Source: Brevibacterium sp. S111
Lineage (GTDB): Bacteria; Actinomycetota; Actinomycetes; Actinomycetales; Brevibacteriaceae
DNA length: 64,000 nucleotides
NCBI RefSeq assembly: GCF_004745075.1
Contig: NZ_RHFH01000008.1
Coordinates: 124,001-188,000, forward strand
Reading direction: 5' to 3'
Below the pieces are notes generated by a model that ran no database searches, was not told the DNA's origin, and saw only the letters and a list, made by a program, of their open reading frames with translations. Below, piece by piece: positions 16,489 to 24,223 of the stretch. The translations under genes were made by a program, and so were the position numbers. Position 1 is the first letter of the stretch. Each line of letters starts with the position of its first letter.

Positions 16489-16995
16489 ATGACCACAGCA
16501 CATCCCACATCTACGCCCGACGCAATGTCATCGTCGGATTTCACCTTCACCTATGAGGTGCCGCAGTCACCGCAGGAGGTCTACGCCGCCGTGACGAATG
16601 TGCGGGGCTGGTGGTCGCAGCGCATCGACGGCGCGACCGACCGCCTCGGCGAATTCGTCTATACGGTGCCGCAGATCCACACCACTCGCGTGCAGGTCAC
16701 CGAACTCGTCCCCGGCGAACGCGTCGTTTGGAGGATCCTCGACAATCGTTTCGGAGCGGGTGAGGACGTCGATGAATGGGCCGGGACGACCGTGCGCTTC
16801 GACATCGAACCGGCCGGCTCCGGTGCCCAGCTGACCTTCACCCATGTGGGGCTGACCCCGATGCTGGCCTGCCATGAGGGCTGCGCACAGGGGTGGACGC
16901 GCAATGCCCACGACAGCCTTCACCGGCTCATCACCACGGGCGCGGGAGACCCGATCACTCCGGCAGTCGAAGCGAGTCTGCTCTCCGACGCCTGA
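16489..16995 (+). CDS. SRPBCC (AHSA1/START-like) domain protein
   Basis: A 168-aa protein whose central part (about residues 18-160) has the helix-grip fold signatures of AHSA1-type proteins: TFTYEVPQSPQEVYAAVTNVRGWWSQ, TELVPGERVVWRILD, WAGTTVRFDIEPAGSGAQLTFTHVGLTP and CHEGCAQGWTRNAHDSLHRLI. Such proteins bind hydrophobic ligands; the ligand here is unknown. ATG at 16489 with AAAGGA eight bases upstream. It is divergent from the HxlR gene and probably controlled by it. Confidence 0.87.
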   Translation: MTTAHPTSTPDAMSSSDFTFTYEVPQSPQEVYAAVTNVRGWWSQRIDGATDRLGEFVYTVPQIHTTRVQVTELVPGERVVWRILDNRFGAGEDVDEWAGTTVRFDIEPAGSGAQLTFTHVGLTPMLACHEGCAQGWTRNAHDSLHRLITTGAGDPITPAVEASLLSDA

Positions 16996-17030
16996 CCGCC
17001 GGACCATACCCGAGGACGGACGGCTCTCGG

Positions 17031-18242
17031 CTAACCGCGGCCGACGTACCTCTGGCCGCGGCGGCTGAGTGCGTCGATGACGACGGCGGTGAGCAGGACG
17101 AGCGCGGTGATGATCTGCTGCGCATCGGAGTTGAAGCCGATGAGGTAGAGGCCGTTGTTGATGGCGCCGACGACCAGCGCACCGAGCACGGCCGCCCACG
17201 CGGTTCCGCGGCCGCCGAAGAGCGAGGTGCCGCCGATGACGGCTGCGGCGATCGCGTTGAGCAGGTCCTGCGTGCTCACCAGCGTCGATCCGGCGTTCGT
17301 CGTCACACCGGTTTTGACGAAGCCGAAGAGCGCTGCGAGCACGCCGGCGGCCATGAATACGCTGATGCGCACCCAGGTCACTCGGATGCCGGCGCGTCGG
17401 GCCGCCTCGACCTTGCCGCCGACGGCGTAGATCGAACGGCCGTAACGGGTCTTGCGCAGCACGAGATCGATGCCGATGGCGATGACCATCATGAGGAAGA
17501 ACGGCATCGCCAGGCCGAAGTCCTGGTTGACGAGGACGAGGAACCCGAACACGATCGCGGTCAGCAGCACGATGCGCACGATCACCGAGGTCCAGCTCGG
17601 TGCATTGAGTCCCTCGCGGTGACGGCGCAGTTTCGAGTAGATGATGCCTGCTCCGAAGCCGATGATCGCGATCGCCCCGAACACATAGGCCCAGACCGCC
17701 GGGAAGTAGTAGCTGGCGAAATCGAAGGCGAAGGTGTCCGACATCGACAGGTTCTTCTGTGTACCCAGGGTCGTCAGCGTCAGACCGGTGAAGGCGAGCA
17801 GGCCGGCCAAGGTCACGACGAAGGCTGGGATGCCGACGACGGCGAAGAACCATCCCTGGATCGCACCGACGACGAGGCCGAGCAGCAGCATGATGATCAG
17901 CGCGATCGCCGGCGGCACACCCTGCCTGACCACGAGCACACCGAGCAGGGAGGCGGCCAGGCCGCCGAGCTGCGCAAGCGAGAGGTCGATCTCGCCGAGC
18001 AGCAGGATGAGGTTGATGCCCAGTGCCAGGATCGCGAGGAATGCGACCTGCGTCGAGAGGTTGACGAGGTTGGCCGGGGAGATGAAATTGCTGTCGGCGG
18101 TCTGGAAGACGATGACGATGACGACGAGGGCGAGGATGACCGGGAATGACCCGAGCTGGCCCTCTTTGACGCGGCGGATGAATGTGCTGACGATGCCTTC
18201 GGACGAGATCCGCTCATCGGTGATGAAGGAATTGCGGGTCAT
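17031..18242 (-). CDS. Sugar ABC transporter permease (XylH-like)
   Basis: A 403-aa inner-membrane permease of the BPD_transp_2 (ribose/xylose/galactose) family, with about ten hydrophobic segments. LGINLILLLGEIDLSLAQLGGLAA and the cytoplasmic coupling loop AVGGKVEAARRAGIRV are diagnostic. The IGGTSLFGGRGTAWAAVLGALVVG stretch matches the conserved C-terminal part. The length is near E. coli XylH rather than the shorter RbsC. It overlaps the ATPase gene by 4 bp and is the last gene of the set. The sugar is not determined. Confidence 0.92.
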   Translation of the reverse strand: MTRNSFITDERISSEGIVSTFIRRVKEGQLGSFPVILALVVIVIVFQTADSNFISPANLVNLSTQVAFLAILALGINLILLLGEIDLSLAQLGGLAASLLGVLVVRQGVPPAIALIIMLLLGLVVGAIQGWFFAVVGIPAFVVTLAGLLAFTGLTLTTLGTQKNLSMSDTFAFDFASYYFPAVWAYVFGAIAIIGFGAGIIYSKLRRHREGLNAPSWTSVIVRIVLLTAIVFGFLVLVNQDFGLAMPFFLMMVIAIGIDLVLRKTRYGRSIYAVGGKVEAARRAGIRVTWVRISVFMAAGVLAALFGFVKTGVTTNAGSTLVSTQDLLNAIAAAVIGGTSLFGGRGTAWAAVLGALVVGAINNGLYLIGFNSDAQQIITALVLLTAVVIDALSRRGQRYVGRG

Positions 18243-19063
18243 CGACGCTCACCCCTTCGTGCTGCGCGTTTGGTCACAACGTTGTCGCTGGCTCCGGTGA
18301 TCGCTGCCACGAGCACATCGGTGCGTTCGTCTCCCGGGAAGTCGCCAGCGTCTTTGCCCAGACGCAGCACGTGCACCCGGTCGCACACCGCCTGCACATC
18401 GGCCATGTTGTGGCTGACGAGCAGCACCCCGAGGTCGCGTTCCTTGAGCCGTTCGATGAGGTTGAGCACCTCGGCGGTCTGCGCCACACCGAGCGCCGCA
18501 GTCGGCTCATCGAGCATGACCAGCGAAGGTTCGCCGAGGAGGGACCGGGCGATCGCGACCGTCTGCCGCTGACCGCCGGAGAGGGCGGCGATCGGTACGC
18601 GCACGCTCGGGATCTTCGCCGACAGGCTGCGCAGCAGCTCCCAGGACTTCGCTTCCATGGACACCTCGTCGAGGACTCCGCTGCGGGTCTTCTCGTGCCC
18701 CAGGAAGAGGTTGGCCACGACGTCGAGGTTCTCGCACAGGGAGAGGTCCTGGAACACGGTGGCCACTCCGGCCTTCTGCGCATCCTTCGGCGAGGAGAAC
18801 TTCTGCGCCGCCCCATTGATGAGGAGTTCGCCCTCATCAGCACCGTGGACTCCGGCAATGACCTTGATCAAGGTCGATTTGCCGGCACCGTTGTCGCCGA
18901 CGAGTCCGACGACTTCGCCGCGGCCGACGGTGAGATGGATATCGGTCAGAGCCTGGACGGCGCCGAACCGCTTGTTGATTCCGCGCAGTTCGAGCACGGT
19001 GTCCGTTCCGCTTCCCGGCGCCCACGCTTCTGCGGGAGCCGGTTCGGGTGTCTCAGATGTCAT
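18239..19063 (-). CDS. Sugar ABC transporter ATP-binding protein (single ABC domain)
   Basis: A 274-aa ATPase with Walker A GDNGAGKSTLIK, signature LSGGQRQ, Walker B LVMLDEPTAAL and switch His in LLVSHNM. E. coli XylG and RbsA carry two fused ABC domains; this protein has only one and would act as a homodimer. A Pro/Ala/Glu-rich N-terminal tail of about 20 residues precedes the domain. It overlaps the permease gene and sits between it and the binding-protein gene. Confidence 0.92.
   Translation of the reverse strand: MTSETPEPAPAEAWAPGSGTDTVLELRGINKRFGAVQALTDIHLTVGRGEVVGLVGDNGAGKSTLIKVIAGVHGADEGELLINGAAQKFSSPKDAQKAGVATVFQDLSLCENLDVVANLFLGHEKTRSGVLDEVSMEAKSWELLRSLSAKIPSVRVPIAALSGGQRQTVAIARSLLGEPSLVMLDEPTAALGVAQTAEVLNLIERLKERDLGVLLVSHNMADVQAVCDRVHVLRLGKDAGDFPGDERTDVLVAAITGASDNVVTKRAARRGERR
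18276..18285. promoter_or_regulatory. Operator-like palindrome inside the ATPase gene
   Basis: ACAACGTTGT, the 10-bp core of the LacI-type operator at 20273-20288, is repeated here within the last codons (DNVVT) of the ATPase gene. It may be an auxiliary repressor site or chance. Confidence 0.3.
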
Positions 19064-19098
19064 CTGTTCCTACTTGTCGCTGTCGATGACCTCGCCGG

Positions 19099-19121
19099 CC
19101 GGCGACCGAGGTGGTCGCCGG
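19099..19121 (-). terminator. Intercistronic hairpin between binding-protein and ATPase genes
   Basis: CCGGCGACC and GGTCGCCGG form a perfect 9-bp stem with a 5-nt loop in the 95-bp gap. Hairpins here commonly stabilise the binding-protein part of the mRNA or partly stop transcription, so that binding protein exceeds transporter. No T-run follows. Confidence 0.55.
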
Positions 19122-19158
19122 CACGAGGTCGGGCCTTGCGCGCGGCTTTGCGCACGGG

Positions 19159-20253
19159 TTATTTCACGCCTGCTTCGTCGCAGAGCTTCTCGACGTTTCC
19201 GGAGCAGATGTCGGAGGCCTTGATCTGATCACCGACGATGTCCTTGATGTTGTCCTTGGTGACAACCTTCGCCTCGACGAAGTCCGTCGGGGTGTCCTTG
19301 TACGTCGTGCCCGCATCGACATCCTCACCGCCGGCCAGAGCGATCGCGGCTTCAGCGGCGAATTCGGCCTGCGGTGGGATCGACTTGTAGATCGTGGCGT
19401 ACTGGTCACCCTTGAGGATGTTCTGCAGTCCGTCGACCTCGGCATCCTGGCCGGTGATCACCGGATCGACCTTTGCCTTCTTCGTCGCGGCGATGACGCC
19501 GCCGGCGGTGCCGTCGTTGGCCGAGTAGATCGCGATCGGTTCCTCACCCTTGCCCTGCAGCTGGCCCTCGACCCACTGGCGAGCGTCGTCGGGGTTCCAG
19601 TCGAGGGTGTCGTGGCTGGCCGCGATGTCGACGCCCGCGCCCTTGAGGGTCTCTTCGGCACCGGCCTTGAAGTCCGCGGCGTTCGGGTCCTTCGGGTCGC
19701 CGTTGACCATCCACACCGGTCCCGACTTCGGATCGACGCCGGCATCCTTGAGTCCGTCGAGGACGGCCTGTCCCTGCAGGTTGCCGATCTTCTTGTTGTC
19801 GAAGGAGGTGTAGTAGTCGGCTCCGTCGAAGAAGCGGTCATAGGCGATGACCGGAATCTTCTTCGCTTCAGCCTTCGACAGCGCCGAGGCCACAGCCGAG
19901 GCGTCGACGGGGTCGAGGACGATGGCGTCGACGCCTTCGGTCACCGCGGCTTCGACCTGCTGTTGCTGCTGAGTCGCATCCTGGTTGGCGTTGCGGTATT
20001 CGACCTTGGCATCAGGGTTGGCTTCGACGACGTACTTCTCGAAGTTCGGTTTGTCAAGCGACTCATACCGAGTGGTCTTCGACTCCGGCAGCAGGAGCGC
20101 GATGGTGACGTCCCCGTCGCCTCCGGAACCGCTGTCGGCTTCGTCGTTGCCCTGGCCCTTCTGATTGCCGCAGCCGCTGAGCGCGAGGGCGCCGATCGCG
20201 ACCGAGGCACCGAAGAGGGCCAGCTTCCTGTGGGACTTAAGGTTGTGCCTCAT
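19159..20253 (-). CDS. Sugar-binding lipoprotein of the ABC transporter (XylF-like)
   Basis: A 364-aa extracytoplasmic substrate-binding protein. The N-terminus is a lipoprotein signal with the lipobox LSGC (acylated Cys at residue 28), followed by a Gly/Ser/Asp-rich linker. The periplasmic-binding-protein type I fold follows: IALLLPESKTTRYESLDKPNFEKYV, VDAIVLDPVDASAVASAL, IPVIAYDRFFDGADYYTSFDN and AIYSANDGTAGGVIAA match the XylF/ChvE group. ATG at 20253 with AAAGG six bases upstream; longer in-frame starts would overlap the operator. It is the first gene of the transporter operon. Confidence 0.92.
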   Translation of the reverse strand: MRHNLKSHRKLALFGASVAIGALALSGCGNQKGQGNDEADSGSGGDGDVTIALLLPESKTTRYESLDKPNFEKYVVEANPDAKVEYRNANQDATQQQQQVEAAVTEGVDAIVLDPVDASAVASALSKAEAKKIPVIAYDRFFDGADYYTSFDNKKIGNLQGQAVLDGLKDAGVDPKSGPVWMVNGDPKDPNAADFKAGAEETLKGAGVDIAASHDTLDWNPDDARQWVEGQLQGKGEEPIAIYSANDGTAGGVIAATKKAKVDPVITGQDAEVDGLQNILKGDQYATIYKSIPPQAEFAAEAAIALAGGEDVDAGTTYKDTPTDFVEAKVVTKDNIKDIVGDQIKASDICSGNVEKLCDEAGVK

Positions 20254-20272
20254 TGTGAACCTTTCAATCATT

Positions 20273-20288
20273 CTGACAACGTTGTCAG
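20273..20288. promoter_or_regulatory. LacI-family operator upstream of the sugar transporter
   Basis: CTGACAACGTTGTCAG is a perfect 16-bp palindrome with the central CG typical of LacI/PurR-family sites, 20 bp upstream of the binding-protein start and just downstream of the LacI gene. Confidence 0.8.
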
Positions 20289-20323
20289 GCTGATGAATAT
20301 GATTCGCTGATCGGACCCCGGTG

Positions 20324-21418
20324 TCAACTGTTTCGCGGCAGAATTCTTCCTCGCGCCTCAGGTCGTTCCTCACCGCTGCCACGTGCGATGACCTGGACCG
20401 GAAAGACATCTTGTCCCTTTTCTCCCCCGTCACCGAGGCGGCCGCCACGTACACCGGCACGGTCGCCGAGGCGGCCGTCGTCCTTCCCGTGCGCACCCCG
20501 CAGTCGTCGGACCGCCTCGGCGGCCATCGCCTCGACATCACGGTCGACGACCGTGACGTCGAGGAGTTCGGCGGTGGGGAAATCGTCGATGCCGACGAGT
20601 GCCGGCCATTCGTCGAGTCGGCGGCAGGCGTCGATGGCTCCTTGGGTGAGTGTGCCCGAGAGGGTGATGAGCGCGCTCGGGGCGCTGCGGGAGCCGAGCC
20701 AGGCGGCGACGACGTTCTTCGCGCTCGCTTCGTCATGGGCGTCTTCGCGCACGTAGGCCCGCCAACCGACGTCGTGGCGGCCGGCGAATGCGGAGCGGAT
20801 TCCTTCGAGCCGGCGGGTGGTGATGATGCTCGTCGAGTGATCACCGATGACCCCGAGGGCGATGTGCCCGTGGTCGAGCAGCTGTTGGGCGGCCCGGAAT
20901 CCGGCGGCGATCTCGTCACCGGCGACGATGCCGATCCCCTCGCCGCGGACCCCGGGGTCGAAAGACACGATCCGTGTGCCGGAGGTGGACGCGGCGCGGG
21001 TGTAGATTCCGGTCGCTTCAGGATGGGACCGCACGACGATGAGGCCGGACAGGTCGCTGGCGAGGCTCTCGTCGAGGAAGGTTTCCTCACGGTCGGGATC
21101 GTCGCCGGTCACGGTCACCACCGGGCGCAGATCGATGGCCGAGAGTTCCGCCTCGAGCGCTGCGAAGACCCTCGCCTGATACGGGTCGTCGGCGCTGGAG
21201 AGGACGACACCGACATAGGGTGAGCGCCCGCCGGCGCGCAGCCTGCGGGCCGTGGGGTTGAGGCGGAATCCGAGTTCCGCGGCAGCCTCTTCGACTTTCT
21301 CCGCGGTCGCCTGAGCGACATGCTTCTCCCCGTTGAGGACACGGGAGGCGGTCTTGATGCTCACACCGGCGCGCGCAGCGACTGTGGCCAGGGTCGGCCG
21401 ATCGTTCCGCTTCGCCAT
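20324..21418 (-). CDS. LacI-family transcriptional repressor
   Basis: A 364-aa regulator: LacI helix-turn-helix at residues 8-55 (TLATVAARAGVSIKTASRVLNG, hinge region FRLNPTARRLRAG), then a sugar-binding core (YVGVVLSSADDPYQARVFAALE, LSGLIVVRSHPE, GIGIVAGDEIAAGFRAAQQLLDHGH, LVGIDDFPTAELLDVTVV). The start at 21418 (MAKRNDRP) fits the family; upstream in-frame starts are rejected. The C-terminal 55 residues contain GRLGDRAG and GRLGDGG, where two copies or near-copies of the dispersed CGCCGAGGCGG word fall in the coding frame. It lies directly upstream of the transporter genes on the same strand with the palindromic operator in between. Confidence 0.92.
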   Translation of the reverse strand: MAKRNDRPTLATVAARAGVSIKTASRVLNGEKHVAQATAEKVEEAAAELGFRLNPTARRLRAGGRSPYVGVVLSSADDPYQARVFAALEAELSAIDLRPVVTVTGDDPDREETFLDESLASDLSGLIVVRSHPEATGIYTRAASTSGTRIVSFDPGVRGEGIGIVAGDEIAAGFRAAQQLLDHGHIALGVIGDHSTSIITTRRLEGIRSAFAGRHDVGWRAYVREDAHDEASAKNVVAAWLGSRSAPSALITLSGTLTQGAIDACRRLDEWPALVGIDDFPTAELLDVTVVDRDVEAMAAEAVRRLRGAHGKDDGRLGDRAGVRGGRLGDGGEKGQDVFPVQVIARGSGEERPEARGRILPRNS

Positions 21419-21611
21419 GACCACACCTTTGAGTCGACCAGTTGCTTCAGTACTTGGACCGCGGCCGAGTCCAGCAGCCGCTGGACTGATGATAGCCGTA
21501 CGTACCGATCGTACGAAGATGTGAGCAGGCAATTGAGCGTGGTGCGCCGAGCCGTGATCACGACCAGTTGGGTCAATGGCTGGCTTCTCAGACTGTTTTC
21601 AAAGGCAAAGA

Positions 21612-21653
21612 CTCGCCGAGGCGGGCCCGGTCACGGTGCCCCACCTCGGCGAG
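21612..21653 (-). terminator. Rho-independent terminator of the siderophore operon
   Basis: CTCGCCGAGG (21612-21621) and CCTCGGCGAG (21644-21653) form a perfect 10-bp stem 18 bp past the last siderophore gene. On the minus strand the stem is followed by the T-rich GTCTTTGCCTTTG. The stem contains the dispersed CGCCGAGGCGG word. Confidence 0.75.
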
Positions 21654-21670
21654 CTTGGTGGTCGTCCTGC

Positions 21671-24223
21671 TCAGCGTGCCACAGGGTTGGGCATGGTGCC
21701 GGCGTAGAGCAGGGATTCGGCTTGGTTGCCGATGTCGACCATCAGCTTCGTGTTCCGCAGCTGCAGGCGGTTGAGGCAGGAGTGGGCGAAGCGTTCAGCA
21801 CGCAGATCGACGTCCCCGCTGACCCCGCGGGCATGCTCCGGGTGATCGGATTCGTAGCCGTCGAGCACCTCGGCGACCACCGTCCAGAACCGTTCGGCAC
21901 TGAGCAGACCGTCGGTGTCGAGGATCCCCGACAGGTGGCGCAGGACTCCGTCGAACATGTCGGTGAACACCGACAGCGCCTTCTCCTCCCCGGGCACGAG
22001 GGCGCGAATGCGTTCGACATCGGCGGGCAGTTCTCGGTGGCCGAGCACGGCGACCTCCTCGCCGATGTCCTTCATGAACGCCCCGGTGACCGTGTGCTCG
22101 TCGAGGACGAGGATGAGATTCTCCCCGTGCGGCATGAAGACGAGGTCGTGAGCGAGCAGTGCATGGACGAGCGGATACAGGTACGCCCGCAGGTAGCTGC
22201 GCACCCAGTCGGCGGGCTCCTGCCCCGAGGCGCGGATGAGCTCGCCGGCGAAGGAACGGCCCTCGTGGTCGCGGTGGAGCAGAGCGGCCATGGTGATGAG
22301 CTTCTGGCCCGGGGCGATCTGGGCGACGGGGTTCTCTCGCCAGAGAGCGGCGAGCATCTTCCGGTGCGGGTTCGTCTCCTTCGTCTGGTGGTAGACGTCC
22401 CCCGTGTAGCCGAGCGCGGCGCGTTCCCGCAACACTCGGAATCCGGTCTTCGCGAAGGTGTCGTCGGAGCCGATGAGGGTGGCGACCCAGTCATTGATGG
22501 CCGGGGTGTCACGCATGTACTTCGGCGACAGTCCGCGCAGGAACCCCATGTTCTGTACGGCGAGCGCGACTTTCACATACGGGGCGTCGGCGCGCGAATG
22601 GTTGAAGAAGGTCCGCAGGGACTGCTGTGCCTGGTGCTCATCGTCACCGTCGCCGAGCGGCAGCAGGTCTCCGCGGGCGATGTCCGCGGCGAAGGTGATC
22701 GCCAGCCGGTGATCGGCCTGCCAGGGGTGGATCGGCATGAGGTGGAAGTCCGCCGGATCCTGCCCGGTCGCCCGGATGCGGGAGTCGAAGCGTTCCCGTT
22801 CGGTCTCGCTGAGCGCCTCGCCGAGGTGGCCCGCCTCGTCGAGTCCTTCACCGAGGGAGAGGTGGCTGTGATCGCGTCTCACGGCCACCCATTCGATGTG
22901 GTTGAGTTCCCCGTTCTCCGGCGCCCACTTCCGGAAGTCGCTGAGTCCGAAGCCGATGCGACCGTTGTTCGCAAGGAATCCGGGGTGACCTTCGGTCATG
23001 GCCGCCTCGGTGGTCTGGAAGTCCGAATCGACGAGGGCACGGGCATTGGGCCGACGTCCGGCCCGGGCGTCCTCGAGCTTGTAGGCGGCCCCGGCCAGGG
23101 TCGAGGCGAGTTCTTCGAGGTAGGTCGAGATGAGGTCCTCGGGGATGGAGAGTGCGTCCTGGAGTTCGACGACGAGTTCCTGCGCGTCGAGCGGAACCTC
23201 GGTCTCGCCGTGCCACCGGCTGATGCTGTCTGCGTCGATGGCCCAGTGTTCGAGCGGGAGCACGCGGGCGGTGAAGGTGTAGCGTGCGGCCCCGTCGATG
23301 TTCAGTTCCCACCGGCGATCCTCTTCGCCCCGCACCTCTTCGATCTGTACGGGGGTGATGAGTCGTTCGTGAGCGAATTCGGACAGGGCTTTGGCGACGA
23401 GGTGGCGCTGCACGACGGAGAACGCGTCGGCGTTGAGGTGGGCGTAGGCAGTCGGTGCCGTCTCATCGCCCCGGTCCCGAGGGGATTCTCCGAGATTCCG
23501 ACCGGCATGCGCGCCCGAGTGTTCGCCGACGAGCGGGGCGAGCGCACTGGCGTCGAAGTCGGCGCGGGTGCACGCACTCACGAGGGCTCGTTTCTCGATC
23601 TCGCCCATCATGATCGTCGCCTCGGTCACCGGGGTGAATCCGGCGGCCCGGTTCTTCTCGATGATCGCGGCGTTCCGTGCATCGGGTTCGACGACCACGC
23701 GGGTGCCACCGCGTCCGCCGGCATCGACCGGGCGCAGGCAGAAGTCGATGACCTCGGCCATGATGCGGTCGGTGAGTCCGTGCACGGCCGATCCTGCCGG
23801 TGGTGCGACGAGCAGGTGCATCCCGATATCACCGGGCCCGGTGGCCAGGACCTTCTGCGGGATGAGGCTGTCCGGGGCGTAGGTCTCGATGTAGAAGCAG
23901 TCGCTGCCGTCGACGGAGCCGACCCAGCCGTTGTCCTCCGCGGAGTCGCGGATTCCTTCCAGGTAGGCCCGGACTCCTGCCTCGTCGAGGTCGGTCATCA
24001 TCCAGTACTGGGCACGCGGATGAGTGAGCCATTCGCAGAGCTGCGCGGTGTCCCGGTCGACGTCGAGCGCTCGGATGGTCACCCTCGCCGAGGCGGCCGT
24101 GAGCTTCACGGTCGAGTCCTCGGTCGCGGTCGCATCCTCGGCGGTCGCAGTCGAGGCCGCATCTGCGGTCGTGGTCGCGTCCTCGGCGGTCGGGGTCGGG
24201 GCAGTGATGAGTTCGATGGTCAT
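21671..24223 (-). CDS. Fused acyltransferase and NIS siderophore synthetase (DesC-DesD-like)
   Basis: An 850-aa two-domain protein. After an Ala/Thr/Glu-rich leader, residues 45-215 form a GNAT-type acyltransferase (VTIRALDVDRDTAQLCEWLTH, DIGMHLLVAPPAGSAVHGLTDRIM, VVVEPDARNAAIIEKNRAAGF), expected to acylate an N-hydroxylated diamine. Residues about 270-845 are an IucA/IucC (NIS) synthetase with EGHPGFLANNGRIGFGLSDF, MPIHPWQADHR, LRTFFNHSRADAPYVKVAL and HGENLILVLDEHTVTGAFMKDIG, expected to oligomerise and cyclise the hydroxamate by ATP-dependent amide formation. In the desferrioxamine system these are separate DesC and DesD proteins; fused forms are known for bisucaberin-type pathways. It starts with a 4-bp overlap on the hydroxylase gene. 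The exact siderophore is not determined. Confidence 0.9.
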   Translation of the reverse strand: MTIELITAPTPTAEDATTTADAASTATAEDATATEDSTVKLTAASARVTIRALDVDRDTAQLCEWLTHPRAQYWMMTDLDEAGVRAYLEGIRDSAEDNGWVGSVDGSDCFYIETYAPDSLIPQKVLATGPGDIGMHLLVAPPAGSAVHGLTDRIMAEVIDFCLRPVDAGGRGGTRVVVEPDARNAAIIEKNRAAGFTPVTEATIMMGEIEKRALVSACTRADFDASALAPLVGEHSGAHAGRNLGESPRDRGDETAPTAYAHLNADAFSVVQRHLVAKALSEFAHERLITPVQIEEVRGEEDRRWELNIDGAARYTFTARVLPLEHWAIDADSISRWHGETEVPLDAQELVVELQDALSIPEDLISTYLEELASTLAGAAYKLEDARAGRRPNARALVDSDFQTTEAAMTEGHPGFLANNGRIGFGLSDFRKWAPENGELNHIEWVAVRRDHSHLSLGEGLDEAGHLGEALSETERERFDSRIRATGQDPADFHLMPIHPWQADHRLAITFAADIARGDLLPLGDGDDEHQAQQSLRTFFNHSRADAPYVKVALAVQNMGFLRGLSPKYMRDTPAINDWVATLIGSDDTFAKTGFRVLRERAALGYTGDVYHQTKETNPHRKMLAALWRENPVAQIAPGQKLITMAALLHRDHEGRSFAGELIRASGQEPADWVRSYLRAYLYPLVHALLAHDLVFMPHGENLILVLDEHTVTGAFMKDIGEEVAVLGHRELPADVERIRALVPGEEKALSVFTDMFDGVLRHLSGILDTDGLLSAERFWTVVAEVLDGYESDHPEHARGVSGDVDLRAERFAHSCLNRLQLRNTKLMVDIGNQAESLLYAGTMPNPVAR

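Noticed and set aside
16567..17853. A minus-strand frame across the SRPBCC and permease region
   Set aside because: It crosses two well-supported genes in the wrong frame or strand and shows only Arg/His-rich low complexity.
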